A stretch of DNA of 64,000 nt from Aphelocoma coerulescens (taxonomy: Eukaryota; Chordata; Aves; Passeriformes; Corvidae). Of the stretch, positions 1 through 11,700 are shown piece by piece (positions within the stretch are counted from its first letter, which is position 1; each line of letters opens with the position of its first letter). The stretch spans positions 20,001,578 to 20,065,577 of the forward strand of contig NC_091014.1 of the NCBI RefSeq assembly GCF_041296385.1, in the 5' to 3' direction. The notes under the pieces are model-generated. The model was not told the DNA's origin. It made no database searches and saw only the letters and a program-made list of their open reading frames with translations. A program made the position numbers and the translations under genes.

Positions 1-1042
1 ATGACAGAAACCACCAGCAAAAAGATGGACAGACCAGCTTTAAAAGAGTTGGGATGAGCTGTAGCAGACTGAGGAAGGGAAGTGACAAATAAAAATTGAC
101 ACTCACAGGGACACTACAATTATTTTATTCATGGAACATCTGGGTCTGTCTAGTGCAGCTGCAAGAACAAGAAATGTTAATTGGGTGATCAGTCATGGCT
201 CCCAGTGAGTCACGCTAACAAAGACATTGTGGAATAGCAGCAAAGGCTTCTGCAAGTCAGTTGAGAAGTTCAAGATAGACTTCTTTTCTTCCTTCTCAAG
301 TGTGATCTTAAGTTTGGTGTGTATTTTAATGTCTTTATCTTAATAGAGGAAAATAAAGTCAAAAATTTTAAAACAATGAATAAGTGAATCTCTGTGAAGA
401 ATACTCACAGAATTTGTTTTCTTCTGTGGCTTTTATGGAATGCAGATACTTTTCCTTTATTCTGAAATAATTTTTGAACTCTGTGGAATATGACATTTTC
501 TGATTTTAGCAGGAAAACTCAACTACCTTTCCTGTTTAAAACAATCATGTTGAAGTCACTCTTCTCTGATCTTTTTAATAGTTTCTATACCATGCAAGGA
601 TGCTACCCTTTCTAAAAAGCAGAGTTATTAAAGTTTGTATGCACCTGGCAGATGAGAGATTCAAATTCAAATATAAAGTCTGCTTGATCTGAACAAGATA
701 TTGAAACAGAGGTTCCTGCCTGAAATGTATTGTAACTAATTGTGTCAAAAACCTTTTGACATGAACTTTATGTAAACTCTCCTATGGACATAGAAATTGC
801 AGTGAGTAGATTTTTCTGAAGACTTCAACTATCTGTGGAGAATGGAGAAACTTGAATAGGAGAAATTTGGCAAATCAGAATATCCTGTAATTTTTTCAAA
901 TGGACACTTTGCAAAGTGAAATTTTCATTTCTCTCAAGCAAATGGTCAGGCAAAGATGGGATTTGGGCTTTGCTCTCCAAACTATGATTTCCACAATATT
1001 TTCTATTCCAATATTTTTCTCTGAAAAGTATTGATAAAATCA
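1..1042. other. Unique AT-rich intergenic or intronic DNA
   Basis: I see no gene, no recognisable transposon and no microsatellite here. All frames are broken by frequent stops. The one open frame of about 70 codons, on the minus strand at 825-1043, has no recognisable motif and looks like chance. Confidence 0.6.
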
Positions 1043-1205
1043 TGGGTTAGGAATCTTGAATTTGAATCTTTATCTGATGTTACAATGTCAGATAGTAGCA
1101 TAAGACGGTCAAACTGACTCATATTTTTGTTTCATTCTTCAGTTTGTAAAATTGAAATATTAATATCAGCCTCCTTTGTAGAGCATGTTGAAGTCACTGG
1201 ATTAG
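1043..1205 (+). repeat. MIR-like SINE remnant, degenerate
   Basis: The block near 1130-1175 reads like the middle of an amniote MIR/CORE-SINE in plus orientation: a 'cattcttcagtttgtaaaat' stretch corresponding to the MIR 'cctcagtttcctcatctgtaaaatgg' core, followed by an AT-rich stretch with 'aatatcagcctcctttgtag'. The preceding 80 bases can be matched loosely to the tRNA-derived half. Divergence is high, so the limits are approximate and chance similarity is possible. A profile search would settle it. Confidence 0.35.
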
Positions 1206-2689
1206 TACTCCATTTTCTTGATCTTTCTGTTAACACACTGAATCTCTACCAATATATTATTTATGGTGTCCTGCACTCAAGTTGCTGTCATATTAGCTGT
1301 GTGCCACACCTCTGTCCAATGGTCAAATATATCCCCCACAAAATATCAAGTCTTTGAAAATGAGGACAACATAAGAAAAAACAGATGAATAAACACTTCC
1401 TTCTGGCCAGCCTTATTGTTTAAGCTTTTGCTTAATTTTGCATTCTATTTATTTATTTAGTGTTGTCCAGGAGGGACCCCCAGGCACAAAAGCAAGAGTA
1501 AAACCCATTCAAGGAGCACTGATTACTCATGTTTTGTTCCACTGCTTCATTTGTCATTGTGTCACATACTCATCCACATGGTTATAAGCATTCTTCCATG
1601 GTTTCCTTCTCCTTGGAGGCCTTGATAACTGACACGGTAAGGAATGCTTTAAACCCCACAAGATTAGGATGCCTGTATCACACTCAAAGGCCTAAAGATA
1701 CTGCTTTGATATCACTGCTTGTCTCCAGCAGCATGTAGTTCTACTGACAGCTTAAAATCCTATATCCTAACGGTGACTCAAAAATATAACAAAATTACAT
1801 CCTGAAGTAAATTCTGCTTTCAGTAGACCCACACATGGTATTCGCTGTCATTAACACATACATTATATAGAGCACGTACACATAATTGCTATTCTTCCTT
1901 GTCTAAATCCTTCTTGGCCATGGTGAATGAAGTAGCACAGTTCAGGACTGTGGTAGTTTGCATGTGATTTTCTTGTCATGGAACCTAAGTGTGTTTAGTA
2001 GTACTAAAACTGCCCAACTCATATGTAATTACATTGGTGCAAGAGAGAAGATGTAATCTTATTTTACTACAGTGGTATAGATACAATCTCAGCCTTATTT
2101 ATTTCAGTTGGAATCCACATAAATATAGGTGCTATCAGTAGAGAGCAGTTTTTGCATGAGCAGAGCAAAAACTGCTTAAATATCTGCAAAAATGATCTTT
2201 AGCAAATTGTTCAATTAATGTTTGTTACTACTTTTCAAATACATAATGAGCAGTATTTGATTAGGTACATTTGTATATAGCAAGTTATTTTAAATAATTT
2301 ACTCAATGCAGAAAAGATGAATTTCACTAAATAATGTATCTAGTGCAAAAATATCCATCCAGCTTGTAGAATAACCATTTCTTATGCTTCAGTACTTCAC
2401 CCATGTGCCAAAACTGCTATGAACTGGAAGAGGTCCCATCATAGGTAATCAGCTGGCCATGGGTTCACCTGAGTTCCCTTATCAGAATTGCTTTGTTTTC
2501 TGCAGCAATTTATCTATCTCACAGCTGTAATAAGGCAATGGTTTATATTCAGCAGGTACAGAGTTTAAGAACAAGTTATCAGCAAATTAGCTGAACTTAT
2601 AGCGAGAGGGTCAACAGCTAGCTGTTACTTTTCCAAGAGTTTATATTTGCTCTTTTCCTGGCATAGTTCTACCAGGTGTGCTACAGCCT
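1206..2689. other. Unique AT-rich DNA with one hairpin
   Basis: No gene or identifiable transposon is visible. The stretch holds the perfect inverted repeat at 2,144-2,176, listed separately, and a chance open frame of 69 codons at 1,529-1,738 (+). It ends at the 5' edge of the solo LTR. Confidence 0.6.
2144..2176. repeat. Perfect inverted repeat: 12-bp arms, 9-nt loop
   Basis: The arm agcagtttttgc at 2,144-2,155 is exactly complementary to gcaaaaactgct at 2,165-2,176. Nine bases separate the arms. Pairing does not extend past the arms, so it is too short for a typical microRNA precursor. Function is unknown. Confidence 0.8.
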
Positions 2690-3260
2690 TGTGCTGGTTT
2701 TGAGTAGAGCAGAGTAAACTTTCTTCACAGAGCTTCACAGAGTATGGACTGTGCTTTGGATTTATTCTGGAAACAGTGCTGGTAACACAGGGATGTTTTC
2801 ATTGTTGCTGAGCAGCACTTGCACAGAGTCAAGGCCTTTTCTGTTTCTCACGCCACCCCACCATCAAGTGGACTGGGGGTGCACAGGGAGTTGGGAGGGA
2901 ACACAGCCAGGAAAGTTGTTCCCACCTGACCCAAGGGATATTCCAGACCATATGGAATCATGCTCAGCATATAGAGCTGGAGAAAGAAGAAGAAGGAGGA
3001 GGAATATTCAGAGTGATGGCATTTATCTTCCCAAGTAACCATTACGTGTGATGGGGCCCTGCTGAACACCTGCCTGCCCATGGCAAATTAATTAATGCCT
3101 TGTTTTGCTTTTCTTGCGCACATGGTTTTGGTTTACGTATCAAAATACCTTTATCTCAAGTTTTCTTACTTTCACCCCTCCTACTCTCTCTCCCATCCCA
3201 CCAGGAAGGGAGTGAATGGCTGTGTGGTGCTGAGTTGATGGCCGGTATCAAACCACTACA
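2690..3260 (+). mobile_element. Solo LTR of an endogenous retrovirus, ERVL type
   Basis: This 571-bp element starts 'tgtgctggttttgag' and ends 'caaaccactaca', so it has the TG...CA ends of an LTR. Its internal landmarks follow in the order I know from a common neoavian ERVL LTR: a 'gtaaactttcttca' block near the 5' end, 'gggatattccagaccatat' near 2,936, a TATA-like 'catatag' at 2,968-2,974, 'ttatctcaag' at 3,151-3,160 (the R/U5 area), and 'ggctgtgtggtgctgagttg' near the 3' end. The flanking pentamers are agcct (2,685-2,689) and agctt (3,261-3,265), a 4/5 match, as expected for an old 5-bp target-site duplication. There is no adjacent internal region or second LTR, so it is a solo LTR. Open frames inside it are chance products. 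Confidence 0.88.
2968..2974 (+). promoter_or_regulatory. TATA-like element of the solo LTR
   Basis: 'catatag' sits where related bird LTRs carry 'gtatataa', just after the 'tcatgctcag' block, and so marks the likely end of U3. It is degenerate relative to related copies, so promoter activity is doubtful. Confidence 0.45.
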
Positions 3261-4561
3261 AGCTTCAATGGCCACAACTGTGCAATGCAAGGCCAGAGTG
3301 ATATTTGTCATAAATGTTTTATAATGGTTTGTATTTCTGGCCTAACATGGCCAGGGGAAAAAAAAAAAAGAATAAAATTGATTTAAAAAATTAATTGTGC
3401 AGTAAACACCAGTTCTGTATGAGGGAAAATTAATACATAGGATCTGTTATAATCTTGTTAGTAAACCAAATTAGTTTTTTATTGTTATATAAGGTAATGT
3501 ATAACTTTCATTACTGTTATCTATCACATATTACAATAGCATAAAGATGCTTATCAGAATCAGGAACATACTTTATGAAGCAAAATAGAGATACTTATTC
3601 AAGAGCATTGTGCTTCATTTAGCCTCAGATTGCGTCAGCTTCTCATAGAAATTGGTATTCTGCATGGTATTTTAAAATTCCTTCAGTGGCTGGGTATCAA
3701 TATTTGCCTGAAATCTGGATATTATCAGAAAGAAGAGGAAAATATCTGTCATAGGACTTCTCAGTGAATTGGAATCTCAGGTTATTTCTGTGATTATTTA
3801 CTCTTCATGTGAGCACATAAAAAATTCTTTATAGTAGATTTTGTCTTCGTCTGCTATAAATCAATGTATTTTTATCAGTTTGTCAAATATGGATGGACAC
3901 TCTTTCTGGGGATGGAGTAGCCCATTAATGTCTGGATTCAGCTTCAAATTTTCTGGACTACAAATGAAAACTGAGGTTTCTAGCAAAGTGTTTGGAATAT
4001 CCCTGACCAATTTATACTACGGGCATAGCAGAAATTTAATGCATTTCCAAAAGAAGTCTGTACTTTTGGTATGTGTCCCCATCACCCTGTTCTTGGCTTT
4101 ACGTATTCTAGTCATCTTGTACGTTTTGTGTTAGCAAAATTCTCTTTATTGCTTATCAATATCTATTTATAGGCCATTTACAGTGTTTCTCTTCATGCAG
4201 CAACATGATTTCTGTGTCCCAGTATCACAAGGCCAAAGAGATTGTTCTCAGTGTGACAGCTGCAGTTTCCTTCATGACAAGTCACTGCTCTTGTACTGCT
4301 GAGACCTTCTAAAGCAGACGCCCTTCCTCACCTCCTTAGCTCTGGAGAACATATTTGCAGGGTTTTGTGTGTTAAAATGAGGCTTCATAAAACTGCTGAA
4401 GCATCTGTGGCCAAGCTAGGAAATGCTTGCTTCAGAGAACTGTTATTTTAGTCTACACCGATCAACAGATTTGAAAGATTGATGTGCTGATGGGAGTTTT
4501 GCTGACTCCTACCAACATGAGTGAAGCTTTAACCACTCCTAAGTTCCTGTTCCCATAGCAG
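3261..4561. other. Unique AT-rich DNA
   Basis: I see nothing identifiable here: short A-runs at about 3,357-3,370, AT-rich unique sequence, and a 97-codon open frame at 3,841-4,134 (+) without a recognisable domain, judged to be chance. Confidence 0.55.
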
Positions 4562-4635
4562 AATCAATAAAACATGTCCACACCGCAGCAGGGCCAGAGT
4601 GCAGCCTAAAGCTCTAGCTGAAGCCGTTACTGAAG
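4562..4635 (+). other. Exon-like segment between strong splice-site matches
   Basis: A 74-bp segment follows a pyrimidine-rich acceptor ('ttcctgttcccatagcag', ending 4,561) and is followed by a consensus donor, GAAG|GTAAGT, at 4,636. It is GC-richer than its surroundings and contains CpGs. The second frame is open through the whole segment (24 codons, reading I-N-K-T-C-P-H at the start and A-E-A-V-T-E at the end), while the first and third frames contain stops. I do not recognise the peptide. It could be a coding exon of a gene with very long introns, a noncoding RNA exon, or chance. Acceptor/donor pairs at this spacing do arise randomly in 64 kb, so confidence is low. Confidence 0.25.
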
Positions 4636-5616
4636 GTAAGTTTGAGTTTATATACTGGGTTATAAACTGTGGTGGCTGAGGTGCTGACATTAATTTCTAT
4701 CTTCTGAGGATGTTACTGATGCAGAAGCCTCTGAGAGACCACTAGAAAAGGCTTAGGGTAGAAATGCCACAAGTCTGTTCTTAAAGGTAGCATTACATTT
4801 GTATGTAAGGGTCTTTACATGTACGGCTGAGCCTTTAGAAATAAAACAGAATATTTTTGCCTATAACTGGTCCCTTTTCAGAATGAAGGCATACAATCTA
4901 AGAAATTATATGATATAGTCTTTATTTACACCACTCCAAAAACTGTTTTTCCATTATGATTACAATAGGAAACTAATTTAAGTATGTATTATGTTCTACC
5001 AAGAACAGGATAATTTCAGGAGCAAATTCTTGAGTTTACTGCGTACTTTTGTGGACACAATTACTTATTTTTTGATGTAGATCAAAATGATTACCTTGGC
5101 TAAGAATTTCGTGGGTTTTTAGCATTTATCTTTCACTTGTTATGCTAAAACGAGTGTTTATTCTGCCATGTATGAATTTACTGTTTGTGATACTTTCAAC
5201 ATTACTGTTGAGATTATTAAAAAAAAAACAAACAAACAAGCAAAAAACCCCAAAACAAAACCAACAAAAAACCCACTTCCTGGAGTTGTATGTAATAATT
5301 AAAGCTTATTCAGGAAGATGCACACTTTCTCAACACATTCACTGTCTTGAAAATCATGCAATTATCTCTTTCTACCAAAAAGCTATATTTACTAAGTTGC
5401 TATACTTTGCTCATAACATCAGGCTTAGAAAAGACATTATTGCAGCTCTTAGGATTGAATTTTGCTGCAGAGTTCCACTTCTAACTAGAACTGATGTCAC
5501 AACAATCAATAGCCCATCAAATTTTTTGGCCATGTTGCAAAATCAGTATGTCTTGCAGATCCTCTGCAAAGAAATGTAAACCATAATGTTTTGATCATTT
5601 TACAGTGTTCATTGCC
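4636..5616. other. Unique AT-rich DNA with an A/C-rich simple tract
   Basis: No gene is supported. At 5,219-5,275 there is a low-complexity run of A with interspersed C. The 145-codon open frame at 5,142-5,579 (+) reads through that tract (lysine, glutamine, asparagine and threonine rich) and has no domain. I consider it spurious. Confidence 0.6.
5219..5275 (+). repeat. A-rich low-complexity tract (AAAC-like)
   Basis: The tract is a run of A's followed by caaacaaac and aaaacccc-type units. It looks like simple-sequence drift or a decayed poly-A tail. No transposon body is recognisable immediately upstream. Confidence 0.7.
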
Positions 5617-5740
5617 CCTTCCTTCCTTCCTTCCTTCCTTCCTTCCTTCCTTCCTTCCTTCCTTCCTTCCTTCCTTCCTTCCTTCCTTCCTTCCTTCCTT
5701 CCTTCCTTCCTCTCCATTCCTTCTTTCCTTCATTCTTCAT
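5617..5740. repeat. (TTCC)n tetranucleotide microsatellite
   Basis: An uninterrupted run of TTCC/CCTT covers 5,617-5,710 (about 23 units), followed by about 30 bases of imperfect units. It opens frames on both strands that encode monotonous repeats (Leu-Pro-Ser-Phe on plus, Glu-Gly-Arg-Lys on minus). These are not genes. The long pure run predicts length polymorphism. Confidence 0.97.
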
Positions 5741-8700
5741 TTTCTTCATTTATTTAACTTCAGTCGGATTGGAATGTGTAGAGAAGAAAACTCCAGCTGT
5801 AACTGGTTTTGCATATGGCTGTAGATAATTTTGTTCAAGGAATAGTATATCACATCTCTAATCCTGAATCTACATCTCGGAAGGTATGTCTGTTCATGAG
5901 TGTGTGTCTCATTATACTCAGCTGAGGATATTGGTGTCTCAGTTATGATAAAGCTTGCAATAAGACCAAATTACCCCTGAACTGGAAGATTTTCGTTAGG
6001 AAAATGTTTAAAAGAAAATAGGTAGAGGCATTAATTTAGAACAATTTCATCACAGTGTAATAAGAAAGAAAAAGTATTTCCACACTCCAATCGGTTTATA
6101 GTTTTATTTCTGTAATCCAATCACAATTTCATCTTCTGGCTCAAAATGCAATGGGCCAGACTTCTTTGTGATGCAAGCTGATGTAGCAACTGTAAAGACA
6201 TTATATTTTCTTCAATTACAGTGTAAGAAATAGCTGAAGAAAAACAAGCAATTAAGCAAAAGAATAAACCAATATTTTAGGGGCATTTGTTCATCCAGTC
6301 ATATTTAATCTCTGACAGTGTAGATTACAAGGCATACAACAACAAAGAAAGTTAACATATTGCATTTATAACCATATACTGAATGTATTTCACAATCTGT
6401 TGAGTACATTTAAAAATACTTGGAAGCCATCCAAGCTCTTATAAAAATTGATATATCTCTCATTAGCATTTTGAAGATGTCAGCCGTTTTTATATTGGGT
6501 AATAGAAAGCAATCTGCCAGGGGAAATAGTTAGTGTACTGCTGTGTGTCAGAACAAATATGATTAACATTGTGCCAGATGCATGTCCTCATGAACTCCCA
6601 GGAGGGACTGCAGAAGTAGACCTTGTAGTCAATTATTGAAATTGGAAGTGCTCTGTACCTCCGATTTGTGTGCACCAACAGTAACTTTCACATGGCTACC
6701 AGAAATACTGCTTGTGCATGCTTCCATGCAGGGCATTAATAAGCAGATACATGCACATCATTATCCATGTCTTCTTCTTCTTTGCTGATTGTCATTTTTT
6801 TTCAAGAGAAATTAACATGCTCTACTGCTTCCACATAATAAATATACATTTAGCTAAAAGTCCTAGAAAGCAGAAAAAATATTGCTGATGTAGATGTTTA
6901 TTCTTTTTTTGTTTATTAATGGTCTAGAAGAGAGATAATTAACTTGAAAAGTGGTGTAGAAAAAAAGTGTAGTCATATGTAGGTATAAAAGAATGTATTT
7001 TTTAGTAGAATGTTTTAATTTTGCCTCTCCATCTTAGGTTAGTCCACACAGATTTTTTTAACTATTTCAAGTGCAGAATGATAGAGGATCAACACATAGT
7101 ATTTTTACACTTATCCTTCTCTATAAATATCAGCAGTATAGATTTTGTCTGATGAGTGATGACACTGAATATGAATTGGTGAAATTCGAAGTTGGCTCAT
7201 AATTTGTACAGGAGAAAGTGTTTTTGTTAAGTCAACTGAATTTTTCAGAAAGTCCTTGCTTCAGACTCCTTCCCCTGTGGACCTTTTGCTTTGAGATACA
7301 TATAAAAACTGTTCACTGATTCAAAGGCATGAGGACAGTATGAGCTGTATCACAGGCTAATGGTTCACTCAGGGTACTTATAAACATTACAATTTGAGCA
7401 GACAGGAGTCTGTCTGCTCATGACAGTCCCAAGACAGCAGGATACAAGCTGTGTGATGGCATTACAACAGTGTCGAGTTTGAATGAGTATGTGCTGCTGG
7501 AAAGAAAGTGGATCAAAAGCCTTGACTTGATAACTGAAGTTCTCTGGGTTTAGTCACTTCAGAATAGCCAGAGGAATGAGGTCACTTTTTTTATGTACTG
7601 TGCTTCTCAAAAATCCTATGAGATAAGGATATTCCTCACGTCTCCATTGCTTACATTGTATATGGTCTTCTGCCAGGAAATTCATACTGAGCAATGTTAA
7701 AGGAGCAACACACATTTTCTGATAACTGGCATGCTGTCCATCTATCACCTCAACCCTCAAGATGTGATGGGACATGGCGATAGCACCTCTCATGGTTTCC
7801 AAACCGAGTGCTTGCTTGCCTGCTGTCTGGGCATTGCTCTTGTGACACATTTAAAATGAACTGCTGCCCTAATACCTGCACTAAATGATTGTCTCTCCAA
7901 TAGATACATCTCAAGTATGTACAGATTTGAATCAGCATGTTGCATGCTGAAGCACTTATGAAAATAACCTGGGTTTGTTTGCTGCTTGGTTCAGGTTTTT
8001 TCTGTCTTGCAAAAAACTCTACATTATAAAGAGTAGTTTTGACCACAGATGGAAGAAGACCCAAGTACTGGAAGAACAAAGTACAATTAGTTACATGGCA
8101 GAGCTCTGTACTATGAACTTATTTGATAAAGATGAACAATATTTATGATTATAGGAGAAAACCCAATTCCTGCCATTCCTTTTTGCTGCTCACCTCCTCC
8201 CCCTCCAGTCCCCATCAATTATCTCTCTTTTATCTGAACTGAGTGCCAAGTTTCAATCGCACCCAGACACATTGAAGGCAAAGACATTGTGCCATCTGGG
8301 TTTGCTGTTTTGCTGAGAAAGAAACATTGATCTGTGTCAGCACTGTACAGATTTTTATTCTAATTACCCAGCCAACCTCAGGTACACACTGAACAGCACA
8401 GGTGACAGCAGAGATATCTGCATAACTTCACATGGGATGGATAACCTCACTTTGGGCTTTGGGTTATTGAGAAGCTGGCTGAGACTAACCAGTCTGATCA
8501 CGTAGGATGAAAGAATAGGACTTCTGATCTACCTCATTCAGAATACAAGAAATAGAAAGCATTCAATAAACACTGTGTAGAGGTCTTAAGTTGGGAAAAG
8601 AGTGCTAAAAATATGCATAGAACATAATAATGTAGTCTTGTGGCAGATTAAAAGTGCAGGTAAATTGTATTGTGACCAAAAAAGAGTCAAAGAAAAGCAA

Positions 8701-11700
8701 AACAAATGTGCAGTGGCATATTTTTCCTATTTTTTGAAATTAATTTCCATGAGTGTTTTAATACTTTTGAGAGCAATGTAAAGAGAAATGTTCTACATGA
8801 CTTAGAAATAATTTAACAGAGGGAGTATCTTTTTTAACATTGCCATCTTCCTTTATCCATTTGTTTCACCTGTCATGTGAAAGACCATCTGTTAGCAAAA
8901 GATTATTTAATTTTCAGGTTGGTCCCTCTCTGGGGGCATTTAGGTCCCAGACTCTAAGAATACTGTGGTTCTCTTTGACTCTCTGTACTTCAGTTGCCCT
9001 CTGGTGAAAAAGCAAAGCAGAAAGCCTGAAGTCTGGGTAAAGAGCTTTCAGGCATCCACATGAAGAGCTTTGAAAATTTCCTCAGATGTAGCAGATTTGA
9101 GCAGAGTCCCTTATGACAGAACAGAAGGATACCCATAGGTACCTGCTAATTGTACAAAACACTCATACCTCTCAAGAACTTATCTGAGCTATAAGCTTCT
9201 GGAGTTTTTAAAAGGTAACAATGGACAACATCTATAGCCTCTTATATAAGGTGATTGAAACCTTTGGTCATTACAGGAAAGGATATATAATTCAAGTATA
9301 CAGGTGGGAAGCTATTTTTAAACTCCTTATCATCCTCATTTCCTTTTTATTCGTGCTTTTGCTATGGCTGTTTGCCCTTTTCAGCAATAACAAGATTTAA
9401 TTTTTTTGTCTGATGTTCTCAGGATCAATAAAATACAATTTGAACAGTGTCATTGGTATGGACTTGCACAGCAACAATTAGATCCAGTCTTAAAATAATG
9501 AACTTTCACTTAAAGAGAAGAGGAGCAGAATTTGGAAGCAGCTTGAGAATCTGGAGATACAACTGGGAAAAAAGTCTGTCCAAATTCTGTCTTCAAAAGA
9601 ACAAAAGGATTCTTTAGAAGATTCACATGCTTTTCAGAGCATTTTGCAAACGTCTACTTATTTATTTTGATTTAAATCTTTCAAAAGTGAAGCCTTAAGA
9701 ATGACTTTGAGTCATAGGATTTTTAACTTTAATTAATTTTTAAATTATATCTACTCATATTTAAGTTAAAAGATACATTTCATTGCGCCTTTATTGTAAT
9801 ATCAAAACCCAGGAACTGTTTGAAGCACTTGTTCATCGTATTTCAGTTCCTATTGCATCAGAGACATTCTCGTAATCACTTGGACTCTGGCTCTCTGTTC
9901 TTTAGTTCTCCAGCCACAGGAGCATTCCCACCCTTTAAGGAGTATTTTGAGGAGAACTAGATTAAATATGGTGAGGTTTGATATCACATGCAAATAGGTG
10001 CAATTAAGAGAAAAGAAAAATTCAAACACTTTTCACTGGAAATAGTTGACTATTCTATCACTGTGCAAATGAGGGTTTACATAAACAAAATAGTACATGC
10101 ATACTCATATATGTATATATGTTTATGTGTATACACACACTCTTTTTTTGAGAGGAAAAGCAGGTATTTAAATTAGGCAGACAAAAAGTCTAGCATTTAA
10201 ATGTGTCCTAATCTTCCAAATGTCATTGGTTTATTTTCCATCTCATTTTGATTTAATTTTTCCAAACCAGCATATTTAATCCCTGAGCAAAACTGATAAA
10301 AGAGCTTTTAGGCAGACAGAGAGTAAGGAACCTTCCAAGGTTATCAGCTTGTGAGAGCTCTGGCACCTGTATCTTCCCAGTGTTCCTCGGATCTTTCCTA
10401 CTGTTTGATTTTCCACTCTCTGCTGAGCTTTTTTACACATCCAGCTGTTAGAGTCTGACCAGGTCCCATAACCCATGCCATGTCAAGGTTGGAACAGGAG
10501 CATGATAATGGAAACAGCATGCTGGCAAGACAGTCTTTTGAAAAGTTTTACAGATTTACAACTGTGGTTTTGCTGAAACACAAATTGTGCTGGGGTGAGG
10601 CGCTGTGGGGGGAATTTTTGGTGAATTATGAAAAAGGCTAGAGCTGCACCAGCTCTTTGTAGACAAGACCTTAGAAAGCAGATTGTTAAGAGAGATTTCA
10701 GAAGCATTTAGAATTATTTTTAAATATTTTAGAGGAGAAAGAATATTTGAAATATTTTCTACCCCTCTGTCCCCCAAAATTTCCTATATGGAAAAAAAAA
10801 AAAAAAAATAGTGTGAATTTGCTGATGTTGCAAATTCTTGCTTCTGTTGAATTTCTGGGTGGTTTGATTCACTAGAAGAGAGTCCCAAGACCAATCTGTT
10901 CTGTAAAGGGCAATCCCTTCTATAGCCATGTAGATGGGCAACTGTTTATTTTTAATATTTTTACACCCCAACTTTCAGTAATTATGGGCCTGTTTGCAAC
11001 TGTAATATGAATGTAAACAGTGAGTTGTTTCTGTTTGTTGTTTATTGGATTTTTTTCTTCAGTGGTGGTAAAAGCAGAAAACCAAACAAAGGTAGCAACA
11101 ATTGCAAAATAGGTAAAACACCCTCTAAGAAAAGAACACACTAAATTAGTTTCAGTGTTAGAGGTGGAAGTGGTAACACTGTCTTTTATTAAGATTCCCA
11201 TTATAAGATGTTGCATTCTGCAACCTATAATTTTGTTGTGTTTTAAATAATTGAGATGATATTTCAAAAGCTGATTGCCTTTCTTATGCCAACTTACATT
11301 ATTTTTATACGTATTTTAATTTAAGTCAGAATGATTTGGATATTTCTGAAAATGAAGCTTGAGAAAATATATTTCTTTGTTCCTATTAAGTAAGAGAAAT
11401 GTTTCCTTTGAAAGAAAGTAAAAGTAATCTGAAGGAAAAGGAAAAGGTTTTTCTACCAGGGATGTCCTTTTTCCCACCCTCAGGAAAAGCTGCATAGATT
11501 TGTCTAGGTTTTAAATCTGTCTGGACTTAACAGGTCAAATGCAAAAAGTCAGAAAAGTCATAAATAGTTGCTTTTATCTGAGCTTGGACCTGTTTGTTTA
11601 GCATTTGCCAGTTTGGTCTTCTTGTCACTGTTGTAATCCCAGGAACCTTGGTGCTGGCAGACCTGCTGTTCAGGAGCTCCAGCACAATTTCTTTTCACAG

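Noticed and set aside
2144..2176. microRNA precursor
   Set aside because: A 12-bp stem is far shorter than the approximately 30-bp stem of a pre-miRNA hairpin, and pairing does not extend. The same reasoning applies to the hairpins at 7.4, 28.3 and 45.1 kb.
2751..3324. Three open frames of 74-95 codons on both strands
   Set aside because: They lie in or across a solo LTR, which has no coding capacity, and they overlap one another on opposite strands.
5142..5579. 145-codon open frame on plus
   Set aside because: It passes through an A-rich low-complexity tract and has no domain, Kozak context or splice support.
5506..5824. Open frames of repeated Glu-Gly-Arg-Lys (minus) and Leu-Pro-Ser-Phe (plus)
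   Set aside because: They are translations of the TTCC microsatellite, which has no stop in these frames.
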